DNA of 64,000 nt, from positions 372,001 through 436,000 of the forward strand of contig NZ_CP053832.1 in assembly GCF_013372225.1 (NCBI RefSeq), in the 5' to 3' direction. Below the pieces are notes generated by a model. It ran no database searches. It saw nothing but the letters and a program-made list of their open reading frames with translations, and was not told the DNA's origin. How positions within the stretch are numbered: the stretch's first letter is position 1; the number at the start of each line of letters is the position of its first letter. This document shows positions 27,703 through 36,822 of this stretch, piece after piece. The stretch is from Campylobacter ureolyticus. GTDB lineage: Bacteria > Campylobacterota > Campylobacteria > Campylobacterales > Campylobacteraceae. The translations under genes and the position numbers were made by a program.

Positions 27703-28639
27703 GTTTTTATATTTAGAAGTTTTATATTTGTTAATAATCCCATTTATATTTATTTTTTTAGTTAGAAAAAGTAGAAGTTTAAAAGCAATTTTTTCAAAAG
27801 AAGTAATGGAAGAAATTTATATTAAAAAAAGTGGCTTTTCAAAAAGATTAAGAGCTTATATTTTGATTTTTAGCCTTATTTTTGGCATTATTTCTCTTGC
27901 TAGACCAGTTATTACAAATGGTGAAATAAAAATAAAACAAAGTTATATAAATGCAGTTATAGCACTTGATATATCAAATTCAATGAGAGTTGATGATCTT
28001 TTTCCAAACCGTTTTGAATTTGCTAAAAATAAAATTTATAGTTTTTTGGATAATGCGATGGATAAGCGTTTAGGAGTTGTTGGATTTAGCAATGAAGCTT
28101 TTATGATATCGCCTTTAACAAGTGATTTTAGCTCATTAAAATATCTTATTTCAAATTTAAATTTTTCAAATTTAAATTTACAAGGAACAAATATTTATTC
28201 ACTTTTAAGATCAGTTGATACTCTTTTTAAGGATGAGAAAAATAAAATTTTGGTTTTATTTAGTGATGGTGGGGATAATGAAGAATTTAGTAAAGAAATT
28301 AAATTTGCTAAAGAAAATAAAATAAGCGTGTTTGTTTATCTAACAGCAACAAATAAAGGTGGACTTTTTAAAGCACCAAATAATGATGTTGTACTTTTAA
28401 AAGCAAATCAAAACATTAAAGATTTAGCTTTAAAAACAGGTGGTGCGTATATGCAAAGCTCACTAAATAACGATGATATGAAAGCTTTAAATTCACTAAT
28501 TAGTGCTAAATTTAAAAATAGTAGCGATAAAGATGAGGTTATAAAAGACCAAAAAGAGCTTTTTTATTATCCTCTTTGTTTGTCGATAGTTTTATTTTTT
28601 ATGGCAAATTTTTCCTTGCCTTTTAGGAGAAAAGCGTGA
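27695..28639 (+). CDS. batB: VWA-domain membrane protein BatB
   Basis: 314-residue paralogue of BatA with the same layout: N-terminal helices, a VWA domain with MIDAS (ALDISNSMRVD, about 89-99; FSDGGDNEE), and a C-terminal helix (LCLSIVLFFMANFSLPF). The tandem BatA-BatB pair is the hallmark of the operon. The ATG at 27695 overlaps batA; the stop overlaps the next GTG start by 4 bp. Confidence 0.87.
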   Translation: MFEFLYLEVLYLLIIPFIFIFLVRKSRSLKAIFSKEVMEEIYIKKSGFSKRLRAYILIFSLIFGIISLARPVITNGEIKIKQSYINAVIALDISNSMRVDDLFPNRFEFAKNKIYSFLDNAMDKRLGVVGFSNEAFMISPLTSDFSSLKYLISNLNFSNLNLQGTNIYSLLRSVDTLFKDEKNKILVLFSDGGDNEEFSKEIKFAKENKISVFVYLTATNKGGLFKAPNNDVVLLKANQNIKDLALKTGGAYMQSSLNNDDMKALNSLISAKFKNSSDKDEVIKDQKELFYYPLCLSIVLFFMANFSLPFRRKA

Positions 28640-29667
28640 GATATTATATAGGTTTTATTTTATCAATTTTAGGAATTGTATTGATTTTATTTTATAAATA
28701 CCCTGAGTTTTCTAGTGTTTTAAAAGCAAAAGAAAGTTATAATTTAGGAGATTATAAAACAGCTGCTGAAATTTATAAAAGTTTAAATTTGCCAAAAGCA
28801 AAATATAACGAAGGTGTGGCAAACTATGAAGATGGAAATTTCAGTGAGTCTTTGCAAAATTTTAAAGATGTAAAAGATGATAATTTAAGTTTTGAGAGAT
28901 TGTATAATTTAGGCAACACGTATGCAAATTTACACGATTTTAACAAATCTATTTTGTCTTTTAAAAAAGCTTTAGAGATAAAAGATGATAATGACACAAG
29001 GTTTAATTTAGAACTTGTTGAAAAAATAAAAGATCAAAACAAAACTCAAAATAACCAAAATAGTGATAACAATAAAGAGCAAAATCAAGATAAAAATCAA
29101 AATAGTAACCAAAACAGTGATAAAAACAAAGAACAAAACAATCAAAACAATAGCGAACAAAACAATCAAAATTCCAAAGATGAAAACGAGCAAAACAAAA
29201 ATCAGCAAAACAGTGATAAACAAAATAGTGAAAAAAACGAGCAACAAAACGACAAGCAAAATGATAATAAATCAAATGAAAATCAAGAAGATAAAAACAA
29301 TCAAGAAATTGAGCAAAACAATGAAAAGCAAGAAAATAAAAACAAACAAGAAAATGAACAAAGTAATGAAAGCCAAGAAAACAGACAAAACGAAAACAGT
29401 AATATAGCGCAAAAAAGTATTGCAAATGATCAAAAAAAAGATGAGCAAAGAGAAGATGAAAATAAAGAAAACCAAAATGTTGGTAAGCAAGTTGAAAATA
29501 AAAAAGATGATAAAATAGATGAAATTCCAGCAGATATAAAACCAATCAGCGATATGGAAGAAGCAAAATGGCAAAAAGCTTTAGAGCATAGAAATATCGG
29601 AACTTTTTTAATGCCTATAGGTGAAAAAAATCATAAAAGTGAGGATAAAAATGTTAAACCTTGGTAG
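28636..29667 (+). CDS. batC: BatC-like TPR protein with a long Q/N/E/K-rich tail
   Basis: 343 residues. An N-terminal membrane helix (YYIGFILSILGIVLILF) is followed by TPR-like repeats (about 30-130: YNLGDYKTAAEIYK, NYEDGNFSESLQNFK, YNLGNTYANLHDFNKSI). Then comes a low-complexity stretch of about 150 residues (about 135-290) made almost only of Q, N, E, K, D and S. A conserved end (MEEAKWQKALEHRNIGTFLMPIG) closes it. BatC/BatE TPR proteins are periplasmic partners of BatA/B. The GTG start overlaps batB by 4 bp. The low-complexity DNA is a compositional outlier that leaves other frames open by chance. Confidence 0.82.
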   Translation: MRYYIGFILSILGIVLILFYKYPEFSSVLKAKESYNLGDYKTAAEIYKSLNLPKAKYNEGVANYEDGNFSESLQNFKDVKDDNLSFERLYNLGNTYANLHDFNKSILSFKKALEIKDDNDTRFNLELVEKIKDQNKTQNNQNSDNNKEQNQDKNQNSNQNSDKNKEQNNQNNSEQNNQNSKDENEQNKNQQNSDKQNSEKNEQQNDKQNDNKSNENQEDKNNQEIEQNNEKQENKNKQENEQSNESQENRQNENSNIAQKSIANDQKKDEQREDENKENQNVGKQVENKKDDKIDEIPADIKPISDMEEAKWQKALEHRNIGTFLMPIGEKNHKSEDKNVKPW

Positions 29668-31165
29668 AGTATTTTTAATTTTTACACTATTTATAAATTT
29701 GGCTTTTTCAAAAGTTAGTTTAACTCTTGATACGCCTGTTGTTTATGAGGGAAATTTAGCGCAATTTAGCATAATTGCCGATGGAAATAGAGTTAAATTT
29801 CCAGATATTGATGAGGTTGGTGGATATGCTATTTTAGGAACTTCAAGTTCGCAAAATATTAGCATTATAAACGGAGCTAAAAGCAAAACTGTTTCTAAAA
29901 TTTATGCTTTTAAGCCTTTAAAAAGTATTGAAATTCCAAGCTTTGAAGTTTTAGTTGATGGAAAACTTTATAAAACAGAACCTGCAAATTTAGAAGTTGT
30001 AAAGCAAACTCCAAATAAAACTGGTGATGAGTTTATGGTTGAGCTAAAAACTAATAAAAACAAGCTTATTTTGGGTGATTATTTAAAGCTTGATGTTGTT
30101 TTTAAGATAAGAGCAGATGTAAAATTTGATAAATTTGATTATGAGTTTCCAAAGATAGAGCATTTTTTAGTAAAACAGTTAAATGATGTAAAAAATAGCA
30201 GCGAAAATGGCTATATAACGCAAACAATATCTTTTTTACTTTTTCCACAACAAGCTGGAAGTTATGAAATATCTCCATTAAAAGCTTATTTTGGAAATAC
30301 ACAAAAAGATCAATTTAGCGATCCATTTTTTAGCTCATTTTTTGGAAATATAAAGTGGAAAGATACTATTTCAAATTCTTTAAATTTAGAAGTTTTGCCT
30401 CTTCCTGGCAATGTTCAAAATTTTGGTAAATTTAGCATTGATGCGACTGTGGATAAAACAAAAGTAAATGCAAATGAGCCAGTTAATTTAACACTAAAAA
30501 TTAATGGCGATGGAAACATAGAAGATATAAAAAAGTTTGATTTAAAGATAGATAATGCATTGATTTATCCAAATAATCCAGAGATTAAAAATTACTTAAA
30601 TAATGGTTTGTATGGTGGTGAGTTTTTACAAAAATTTGCTATTGTGGGTGATGGAAATTTTACAATTCCAGCTATAGATTTTAGTTATTTTGATAAAGAC
30701 TTAAACGCTACAAAAACAATCTCTTCACAAGAGATAAAAATAGAAGTTTTAAACTCAAATTTGCAACACTCATCTCAAACTCAAAACTCACCTAAAATTT
30801 TAGTTTCAGATGAGCTAAAAAGTGATAATTTAAACGAAATAAAAGATGAAAATTTATCAAATTTAAATACTAAAACTAGTAAAAAATATTTAATTTTAAC
30901 TTTTATTTTGGGATTTATTTTAGGTATTATTTCTATGATTTTATTTTCAAAAATTAACTTTAAAAAAGAAAAAAAACAAAAACCAATCATAGAAAAACTA
31001 AAAGCTGCAAAGAGCGATAAAGAGTTATTTGATTTACTTCTACCGTATATCAAAACTTCTAAATTTATAGATGAAATTTTGGCTTTGCTTGAAGAAAATT
31101 TATATAAAAACGCTTCAAATAAAATAGATAAAAGAAAAATCATAGAATATTTTTTAAACATTTAA
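29651..31165 (+). CDS. batD: BatD-like protein (oxygen-tolerance protein)
   Basis: 504-residue exported membrane protein. Signal peptide LGRVFLIFTLFINLAFS, a large beta-rich periplasmic region with the BatD-type start (VSLTLDTPVVYEGNLAQF), one helix near residues 415-437 (YLILTFILGFILGIISMIL) and a cytosolic tail of about 65 residues. Final gene of the Bat operon. I chose the ATG at 29651, which has GTGAGGA upstream and sits at the signal peptide; the earlier in-frame ATG (29621) would put ten charged residues before it. It overlaps batC by 17 bp. Confidence 0.85.
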   Translation: MLNLGRVFLIFTLFINLAFSKVSLTLDTPVVYEGNLAQFSIIADGNRVKFPDIDEVGGYAILGTSSSQNISIINGAKSKTVSKIYAFKPLKSIEIPSFEVLVDGKLYKTEPANLEVVKQTPNKTGDEFMVELKTNKNKLILGDYLKLDVVFKIRADVKFDKFDYEFPKIEHFLVKQLNDVKNSSENGYITQTISFLLFPQQAGSYEISPLKAYFGNTQKDQFSDPFFSSFFGNIKWKDTISNSLNLEVLPLPGNVQNFGKFSIDATVDKTKVNANEPVNLTLKINGDGNIEDIKKFDLKIDNALIYPNNPEIKNYLNNGLYGGEFLQKFAIVGDGNFTIPAIDFSYFDKDLNATKTISSQEIKIEVLNSNLQHSSQTQNSPKILVSDELKSDNLNEIKDENLSNLNTKTSKKYLILTFILGFILGIISMILFSKINFKKEKKQKPIIEKLKAAKSDKELFDLLLPYIKTSKFIDEILALLEENLYKNASNKIDKRKIIEYFLNI

Positions 31166-31184
31166 ATTTACAAAAAAGAAATTT

Positions 31185-31214
31185 ACCTAAAATAACTCAA
31201 ATTTTAGGTATAAT
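31185..31214 (+). promoter_or_regulatory. Hairpin plus -10 box before the CNNM/CBS gene
   Basis: ACCTAAAAT and ATTTTAGGT (31185-31209, 7-nt loop) form a hairpin 19 bp after batD. The TATAAT (31209-31214) sits on its last base. The hairpin may end the Bat transcript or act as an operator over the new promoter. Confidence 0.45.
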
Positions 31215-31244
31215 TTCACATTTTAAAATTAAAGGAAAACCATT

Positions 31245-32546
31245 TTGGATACGGATCATTCCACTTTTATGCTATTTTTAGCATTTGTTTTTATATTTTT
31301 AAATGCTTTTTTTGTGCTCTCTGAGTTTTCAATTGTTAAAGTTAGAAAAAGTAAGCTTGAAGAGCTTATCCATGAAAATGTCCCAAATGCAAAACTTGCT
31401 TTAAAAATCACAAATTCCCTTGATACTTATTTAAGTGCCACTCAACTTGGAATTACGCTAAGTTCACTTGCACTTGGTTGGATTGGAGAACCTGCTGTTG
31501 TAAGACTTATAGAATCTCCTATAAAAGAGTTTTTTAGTGTAAATGATATAGCACTTCACACAATTGCAGTTGGAATTTCTTTTACTTTTATTACGCTTTT
31601 TCATGTTGTTTTAGGTGAGCTTGTGCCAAAGTCAGTTGCTATAGCAAAAACTGAAAAAATTGTACTTTTTGTAGCAAAACCACTTCATGCATTTTGGCTT
31701 TTATTTTTACCTTTTATAAAAATTTTTGATATTTTGGCTAAAACTATTTTAAATATAATTGGCATAAAACCTGCAAGTGAAAATGAAATAGCTCATTCAG
31801 AAGAAGAGATTAAGATCATTGCAGGAGAAAGCCTAAAAGTAGGAGTGCTAGACTCATTTGAAAATGATATTATTCAAAATGCGGTTGATTTTGGTGATAC
31901 AGTTGCAAAAGAAGTTATGACTCCAAGAAAAGATATGATTTGTCTAAATAAACAACTTAGCTTTGAAGAGAATTTTAAAATCGTTGTAAATTCCGGCTTT
32001 ACAAGATTTCCATACATTGATGGAAGTAAAGATAATGTTTTAGGAATGATACATATAAGAGATTTGATTTTACAAAACAAAGAAAAAGATTTTAATAAAA
32101 TAGTTAGAAAAATTATAATTGTTTCAGAAAATACTTCAATTGCTAAAATTTTGCCGATGATGAATAAAGAAAGAATTTCTGCAGCACTTGTAATTGATGA
32201 GTATGGTGGAACATCTGGACTTATTACCATGGAAGATATAATCGAGGAAATTTTAGGCGATATCAGCGATGAACACGATGATAATATCACAACTTTTAAA
32301 AAGTTAAATGATGATAGCTATGAGTTTATAGGAAGAAGCTATATTGAGGATGTTGAAGACATTATGGGGGTTAAGTTTGACGATGATATAGAGGAAAATA
32401 CAATTGGTGGATATGCCTTTAATCTAATTGGAAAACTCCCTGTAGTTGGAGATAAAATAAGTGATAAAAACTGCATTTATGAAGTTTTAGCTATGGATAA
32501 AACGGCTATTTCAAAATTAAAAATAACAAAAATAAGTAATTTATAA
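31245..32546 (+). CDS. CNNM/TlyC-type membrane protein with CBS domains
   Basis: 433 residues: an N-terminal DUF21 membrane domain with about four helices (FMLFLAFVFIFLNAFFVLSEF, SATQLGITLSSLALGWIGEP), a CBS pair (VMTPRKDMI; EYGGTSGLITMEDIIEEILG), and a C-terminal CorC_HlyC domain. The family is called hemolysin C but related proteins are involved in Mg2+/Co2+ transport. The start is probably TTG at 31245, 5 bp after AAAGGAAAA; the first in-frame ATG (31269) lacks a ribosome site. A hairpin follows the stop. Confidence 0.85.
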   Translation: MDTDHSTFMLFLAFVFIFLNAFFVLSEFSIVKVRKSKLEELIHENVPNAKLALKITNSLDTYLSATQLGITLSSLALGWIGEPAVVRLIESPIKEFFSVNDIALHTIAVGISFTFITLFHVVLGELVPKSVAIAKTEKIVLFVAKPLHAFWLLFLPFIKIFDILAKTILNIIGIKPASENEIAHSEEEIKIIAGESLKVGVLDSFENDIIQNAVDFGDTVAKEVMTPRKDMICLNKQLSFEENFKIVVNSGFTRFPYIDGSKDNVLGMIHIRDLILQNKEKDFNKIVRKIIIVSENTSIAKILPMMNKERISAALVIDEYGGTSGLITMEDIIEEILGDISDEHDDNITTFKKLNDDSYEFIGRSYIEDVEDIMGVKFDDDIEENTIGGYAFNLIGKLPVVGDKISDKNCIYEVLAMDKTAISKLKITKISNL

Positions 32547-32553
32547 TAAATTT

Positions 32554-32585
32554 ATAAATTTGATTTAGAATTTCAAATTTATTTT
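32554..32585 (+). terminator. Terminator after the CNNM/CBS gene
   Basis: ATAAATTTGA/TCAAATTTAT, perfect 10-bp arms with a 9-nt loop, followed by TTTA. Seven bp after the stop codon. Confidence 0.55.
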
Positions 32586-32612
32586 ACAATTTCATCTAAA
32601 TTTGGGAGATAA

Positions 32613-33593
32613 ATGTTTAGATCTTTTTTTTGTGATAAAAAATGGCGTCTTTGGGCCTATGGTGGGGTTATGTTTATACTTTGTTCTTTGGTTTTACAAA
32701 CTCAGCTAAATGTTGCAATAAATAATTGGTATAAAGACTTTTATGATATGTTGCAAAATATAAAAGATTATAATATTAATGATTTTTGGAAAGAAATTTG
32801 GCGATTTTTATATATTGCAATGCCTTATGTCATTACTTACACAATTACATCTTTTTTTGCTAGTCATTGGGCTTTTAGATGGAGAGAAGCCATAACTTTT
32901 TCATATATTCACCAGTGGAAAGAGTGCCATAAAGATATCGAGGGAAGTTCTCAAAGAATGCAAGAAGATATTTATAGATTTGCTAAAATCATAGAAGATT
33001 TAGGCGTTAGGGTTGTAAGAGCTTTTATGACATTAATCGCATTTACGCCTATTTTATGGGCTTTAAGTGATAAAGTTCCACTTCCATATTTAAAAGACAT
33101 TCCAGGAAGTCTTGTTTGGGTAGCTCTTAGCATAAGTCTTGGAGGGCTTGTTATATCATGGTTTGTTGGTATTAAACTTCCAGGGCTTGAATACAATAAT
33201 CAAAAAGCAGAAGCAGCTTTTAGAAAGGAGCTTGTTTATGCAGAAGATGATAAGCTAAATTATGCTGATGAAAAAGTTGCAAGAGGACTTTTTAGGGCTT
33301 TGCAAAAAAACTATTATAAACTTTTTTTACATTATGGTTATTTTAATATATGGCTTATTTCATTTTCCCAATTTATGGTAATAGTTCCATATATGATAAT
33401 GGGAGCAGGGCTTTTTACAGGTCTTATAACTCTTGGTATTTTAGTTCAAGTAAGCAATGCTTTTTCACAAGTTAGGGAAAGTTTTAGCGTGTTTATAGAT
33501 AACTGGACAACCATAACAGAATTAAGAAGCATCCATAAAAGACTTAGTGAGTTTGAAGAAAACATAAACTATAAAAGCGTGAAATTTTCATAA
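32613..33593 (+). CDS. SbmA/BacA-like inner-membrane peptide transporter
   Basis: 326-residue membrane protein with about six hydrophobic segments and no ATPase domain. The central motif IEGSSQRMQEDIYRFAKIIE (about 109-128) and the WRWREA-like region before it are diagnostic of SbmA/BacA proteins. These take up peptides and peptide antibiotics (microcins, bleomycin, proline-rich peptides). It is shorter than E. coli SbmA (about 406 residues). Monocistronic between a terminator and the 180-bp gap before feoA. Confidence 0.8.
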   Translation: MFRSFFCDKKWRLWAYGGVMFILCSLVLQTQLNVAINNWYKDFYDMLQNIKDYNINDFWKEIWRFLYIAMPYVITYTITSFFASHWAFRWREAITFSYIHQWKECHKDIEGSSQRMQEDIYRFAKIIEDLGVRVVRAFMTLIAFTPILWALSDKVPLPYLKDIPGSLVWVALSISLGGLVISWFVGIKLPGLEYNNQKAEAAFRKELVYAEDDKLNYADEKVARGLFRALQKNYYKLFLHYGYFNIWLISFSQFMVIVPYMIMGAGLFTGLITLGILVQVSNAFSQVRESFSVFIDNWTTITELRSIHKRLSEFEENINYKSVKFS

Positions 33594-33633
33594 GTTTATA
33601 GCTATTTTTTAAAATAAAACTCAGGCTTGCTAA

Positions 33634-33678
33634 AAATATCATTTTAATAAAAATTATCATTAATATTTATCAATTATT
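33634..33678 (+). promoter_or_regulatory. Cluster of Fur-box-like hexamers upstream of feoA
   Basis: Three ATTATC/TATCATT-type hexamers (33637-33643, 33654-33663, 33667-33675) in the 180-bp gap before feoA, upstream of a TATAAT at 33704. ATAATGATAA also occurs at 33754-33763, next to the ribosome site. Fur boxes are arrays of such hexamers, but the region is AT-rich and each match is partial. Confidence 0.4.
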
Positions 33679-33703
33679 TATATTTTTTTAAGTCCTTAAA
33701 AGA

Positions 33704-33709
33704 TATAAT
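33704..33709 (+). promoter_or_regulatory. -10 box of the feo operon
   Basis: TATAAT in AGATATAATG, 65 bp before the feoA ATG. It lies between the upstream ATTATC cluster and an ATAATGATAA motif at 33754. Confidence 0.45.
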
Positions 33710-33773
33710 GAAAGCCAAATATAAACAATGATTTCTACTATCAAAATGTTTTTATAATGATAACGGAGAAAAG

Positions 33774-33998
33774 ATGAATTTATTTGATGCGCTAAAAAAT
33801 AGACAATATAAAATTAAAAACATTAATGCAAAGGGAAAAGTTTTTTTAAAGCTTCTTGATATGGGGTTCGTAAATGGAGTAACAACAGAAGTTATAAGAA
33901 AAGCACCTTTAAATGATCCAATAGAACTTAAAATTCATAACTATTTAATAACTCTAAGAAGTAGTGAGGCAAGGCTAATCGAGGTCGAAGAAGTATGA
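33774..33998 (+). CDS. feoA: Ferrous iron transport protein A
   Basis: 74-residue SH3-like protein that supports FeoB. It matches FeoA in length and pattern: KGKVFLKLLDMGFVNGVTTEVIRKAPLNDPIELKIHNYLITLRSSEA. An ACGGAGAAA site precedes the ATG. The stop overlaps feoB by 4 bp. First gene of the iron island. Confidence 0.93.
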   Translation: MNLFDALKNRQYKIKNINAKGKVFLKLLDMGFVNGVTTEVIRKAPLNDPIELKIHNYLITLRSSEARLIEVEEV

Positions 33999-36445
33999 AT
34001 ATAAAAATTGCAGTAGCAGGTCAGCCAAACTGCGGAAAATCTACAATTTTTAGCATGCTTAGTGGCATTCGCCAACATATTGCAAATTATCCTGGTGTTA
34101 CTGTTGATAAAAAATCAGGCTTTTTTTCATATAAGGATTTAGATATTGAGATGGTCGATCTTCCAGGAACTTATTCATTTAGTTCTTATTCTTTGGAAGA
34201 AAAAGTTGCAAAAAGAGCAGTTATTGAAGAAAACCCTGATTTAATAATTAATATTTTAGATGCTTCAAATTTAAAAAGAAATTTATATCTTACTTTTCAA
34301 CTTTTAGAAATTGCAAAACCTGTTATGGTTGTTTTAAATATGGCTGATATAGCGCAAAAAAGAGGGATTATCATAGATAAAGATAAGCTTTCTAAAATGC
34401 TTGGATGTCCTGTGGTTTTAGCAAGTGGAACTAAAAAAATAGGAAAAGATGAAATTTTAGAAACGATTTATAATATAAGTCATAAAAACTATAAATACAG
34501 TGAATTTAAACTAAACTACGAAGAGCTTGAGCCTATTATTAATGAAGTAGAAAACGCTATTAATGGTGAATATAACGCCTCTAAAAGATGGCTTGCTATA
34601 AAAGCTCTTGAAAATGATAGCGTAGTTTTTGATATTGTAAGAGATAAAAACGAAGATTTTGAGGGTTTCGTAGGTCTTAAAATAGATGAGTTTCAAAAAG
34701 AACATAATTTAAATATAGAAAGTTTTTTGGCCTCTTTTAGGTATGATTCAGCTCAAATTGTTTTTTCTGATACTGTAAAGCAGACAAATGAGGGCAAAAT
34801 AACTTTAACTGAAAAAATAGATAAAGTAGTTTTAAATAGATGGCTTTCTTTTCCGATTTTGCTTCTCATAATTATAGCTATTTATGAGCTTTCCATAGTA
34901 AAAGGTTATGAGATTACAAATTATACTTGGCCACTTCTTGCTAGTATTAAAAATTTTGTAATTGACATAACTCCAGCAGCAGATATCACACAAACTCATC
35001 TTATTTCAGACTTTGCACTTTGGATAGTAAATAGTATGAATGCTTTACTTAATTACTTGCCAATATTTTTTATTTTATTTGCATTAATTGCAATTTTAGA
35101 AGATGTTGGATATATGCCTAGGATGGCTTTTATACTTGATAGAGTTTTTAGAAAATTTGGACTTCATGGACAAAGCACATTGCCTCTTGTTTTAGGTGGT
35201 GCATTTGTTGGAGGATGTGCTGTTCCTGGTCTTATGAGCACAAAAGGCATAGCAGATGAAAGAGCTAGACTTGCTACTATTTTTACAGTTCCTTTGATGA
35301 ACTGTTTATCAAAAGTACCATTTTACACACTTTTACTTGGGGCATTTTTCCCTACTAAAATGGGGCTTATGATGTTTTATATCTCAACAATTACAGTTTT
35401 TACGGCTTTGATTTTTGCAAGGCTTTTAACTTCAACTATTTTAAAAACCAGAGAAACAGCTCCTTTTGTTATGGAGTTACCTACATATCATTTACCGACA
35501 ATAAAAGGTGTTATTGGAAGAGCTTGCGAGAGAGTTTGGGTTTATATTAAAAAAGTTTGCACAGTTGTTTTAGCAGTTGCGATAGTTTTATTTGCGCTTT
35601 TACAATTTCCTGGAGTTGGCAAGGAGGCAAAAGAACAGTTTTTAAAACAAGAACAAGATGTACTTGCAAAATTTGATAAGAAAATTTCAAAAACCAAGCA
35701 GTATGAAAATTTAAAAAATAGAAAAGAAGTATCTGAGCTATTAAACTATTATGATAGCTATAGAGCTAAAAAAATGGCAGGTGGTAAAGACATAGATGAA
35801 AAATTTAAAGCTAAAAATGAGTTTTTTTACACCATTATAAAGCCAGAAAGCAAAGATGAAAAAACTATAAACAAAGAACTTAGAAACTTGTCAAAAGCAA
35901 GAAATAAAATTTTAAGAGAGCAAAAAGCATTAAGTATAGAAAACTCGCTTTTAGGAATGGCAGGAAGAGCAATAGAGCCAATTAGCAAATTTGCAGGATT
36001 TGACTGGAAAATAAATGTTGCATTTTTAGCTTCATTTGCCGCAAGAGAATCAGCCGTGGCAACTGTTGGAAGTATTTACGAAACTGGAAAAGCTGATAGT
36101 TCAAGACCTGAGGAGATGATAAGAGTTGGAAGTGGATATACTCCACTTCACGCGGTTGCTATTATAATATTTATGCTTTTATCCCCGCCATGTATCGCTG
36201 CAATGGTTGTTGTAAAACTTCAATCAAATAGTTGGAAATTTATGATTTTAGCGACACTTTTACCTTTTGCTTTGGGTTTAGTTTTAGCAGCTTTAGTATT
36301 TAGTTTAGGAACTATTTTAGGGGCTAGTGGACTAGTTGCTATGAGTGTGTATTACGTAGTTGTTGCTGGTATAACGGTTATTTTAGGATTATTTCCTGAA
36401 AAAAGACGAAACTGGCAAGGCGGATTAAAAAATAAAAATAGTTAG
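33995..36445 (+). CDS. feoB: Ferrous iron transporter FeoB
   Basis: 816-residue inner-membrane Fe2+ transporter. The N-terminal G domain has G1 GQPNCGKST (8-16), DLPGTYS (G3) and LNMAD (G4). The membrane domain carries the two inverted Gate regions, GGAFVGGCAVPGLMSTKG and the later SFAARESAVATVG. A charged insert of about 100 residues (about 545-650) separates the halves. Downstream genes lie 38-53 bp apart in the same direction, so the unit probably runs feoA-feoB-36485-36823-37695. Confidence 0.97.
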   Translation: MNIKIAVAGQPNCGKSTIFSMLSGIRQHIANYPGVTVDKKSGFFSYKDLDIEMVDLPGTYSFSSYSLEEKVAKRAVIEENPDLIINILDASNLKRNLYLTFQLLEIAKPVMVVLNMADIAQKRGIIIDKDKLSKMLGCPVVLASGTKKIGKDEILETIYNISHKNYKYSEFKLNYEELEPIINEVENAINGEYNASKRWLAIKALENDSVVFDIVRDKNEDFEGFVGLKIDEFQKEHNLNIESFLASFRYDSAQIVFSDTVKQTNEGKITLTEKIDKVVLNRWLSFPILLLIIIAIYELSIVKGYEITNYTWPLLASIKNFVIDITPAADITQTHLISDFALWIVNSMNALLNYLPIFFILFALIAILEDVGYMPRMAFILDRVFRKFGLHGQSTLPLVLGGAFVGGCAVPGLMSTKGIADERARLATIFTVPLMNCLSKVPFYTLLLGAFFPTKMGLMMFYISTITVFTALIFARLLTSTILKTRETAPFVMELPTYHLPTIKGVIGRACERVWVYIKKVCTVVLAVAIVLFALLQFPGVGKEAKEQFLKQEQDVLAKFDKKISKTKQYENLKNRKEVSELLNYYDSYRAKKMAGGKDIDEKFKAKNEFFYTIIKPESKDEKTINKELRNLSKARNKILREQKALSIENSLLGMAGRAIEPISKFAGFDWKINVAFLASFAARESAVATVGSIYETGKADSSRPEEMIRVGSGYTPLHAVAIIIFMLLSPPCIAAMVVVKLQSNSWKFMILATLLPFALGLVLAALVFSLGTILGASGLVAMSVYYVVVAGITVILGLFPEKRRNWQGGLKNKNS

Positions 36446-36484
36446 AAAAATAAAATTTAATTAAATTTAATAAAAGGAGAAAAA

Positions 36485-36784
36485 ATGAAAAAAATTTCAT
36501 TAGTTTTAGCATTTGCTATAAGTTCAATGTTTGGCCATACAGCTTTAATGAGTTGTTTTGATAATGGTGATAAAACAATTACTTGCGAGGGTGGTTTTAG
36601 TGATGGAAGTAGTGCTTATGGAGTTAAATTTAGAGTTGAACAAGATGGAAAAGTTTTAGTTGAAGATAAATTTAATGAAGACAGTGAAGTTACTTTTAGT
36701 AAGCCAGAAGGTGATTATACTGCTACTTTTGATGGTGGCGAGGGTCATAGCGTGGTTGTAAAAAGTCAAGATATTGCTGAATAA
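36485..36784 (+). CDS. Small secreted protein of the feo operon
   Basis: 99 residues with a signal peptide (MKKISLVLAFAISSMFG). The mature part, about 82 residues, probably begins with His (HTALMSCF) and carries two Cys (SCFDNGDKTITCEGG) and a late GEGHS. I do not recognise a named domain; from memory, similar small proteins accompany DUF4198 proteins in nickel/cobalt ECF or feo loci. Its place between feoB and a DUF4198 gene, 39 bp after feoB and with AAAAGGAGAAA upstream, suggests a periplasmic metal-handling role. Confidence 0.65.
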   Translation: MKKISLVLAFAISSMFGHTALMSCFDNGDKTITCEGGFSDGSSAYGVKFRVEQDGKVLVEDKFNEDSEVTFSKPEGDYTATFDGGEGHSVVVKSQDIAE

Positions 36785-36822
36785 CAAAAAAGTATTAATA
36801 AATTTATAAAAAAAGGATAAAA

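Noticed and set aside
29003-29545. Long open frames on the minus strand and in another plus frame inside batC
   Set aside because: They are by-products of the repetitive AAC/CAA/GAA/AAA codons of the Q/N/E/K tract; products are monotonous Phe/Leu/Tyr or Lys/Thr strings and no ribosome site precedes them.
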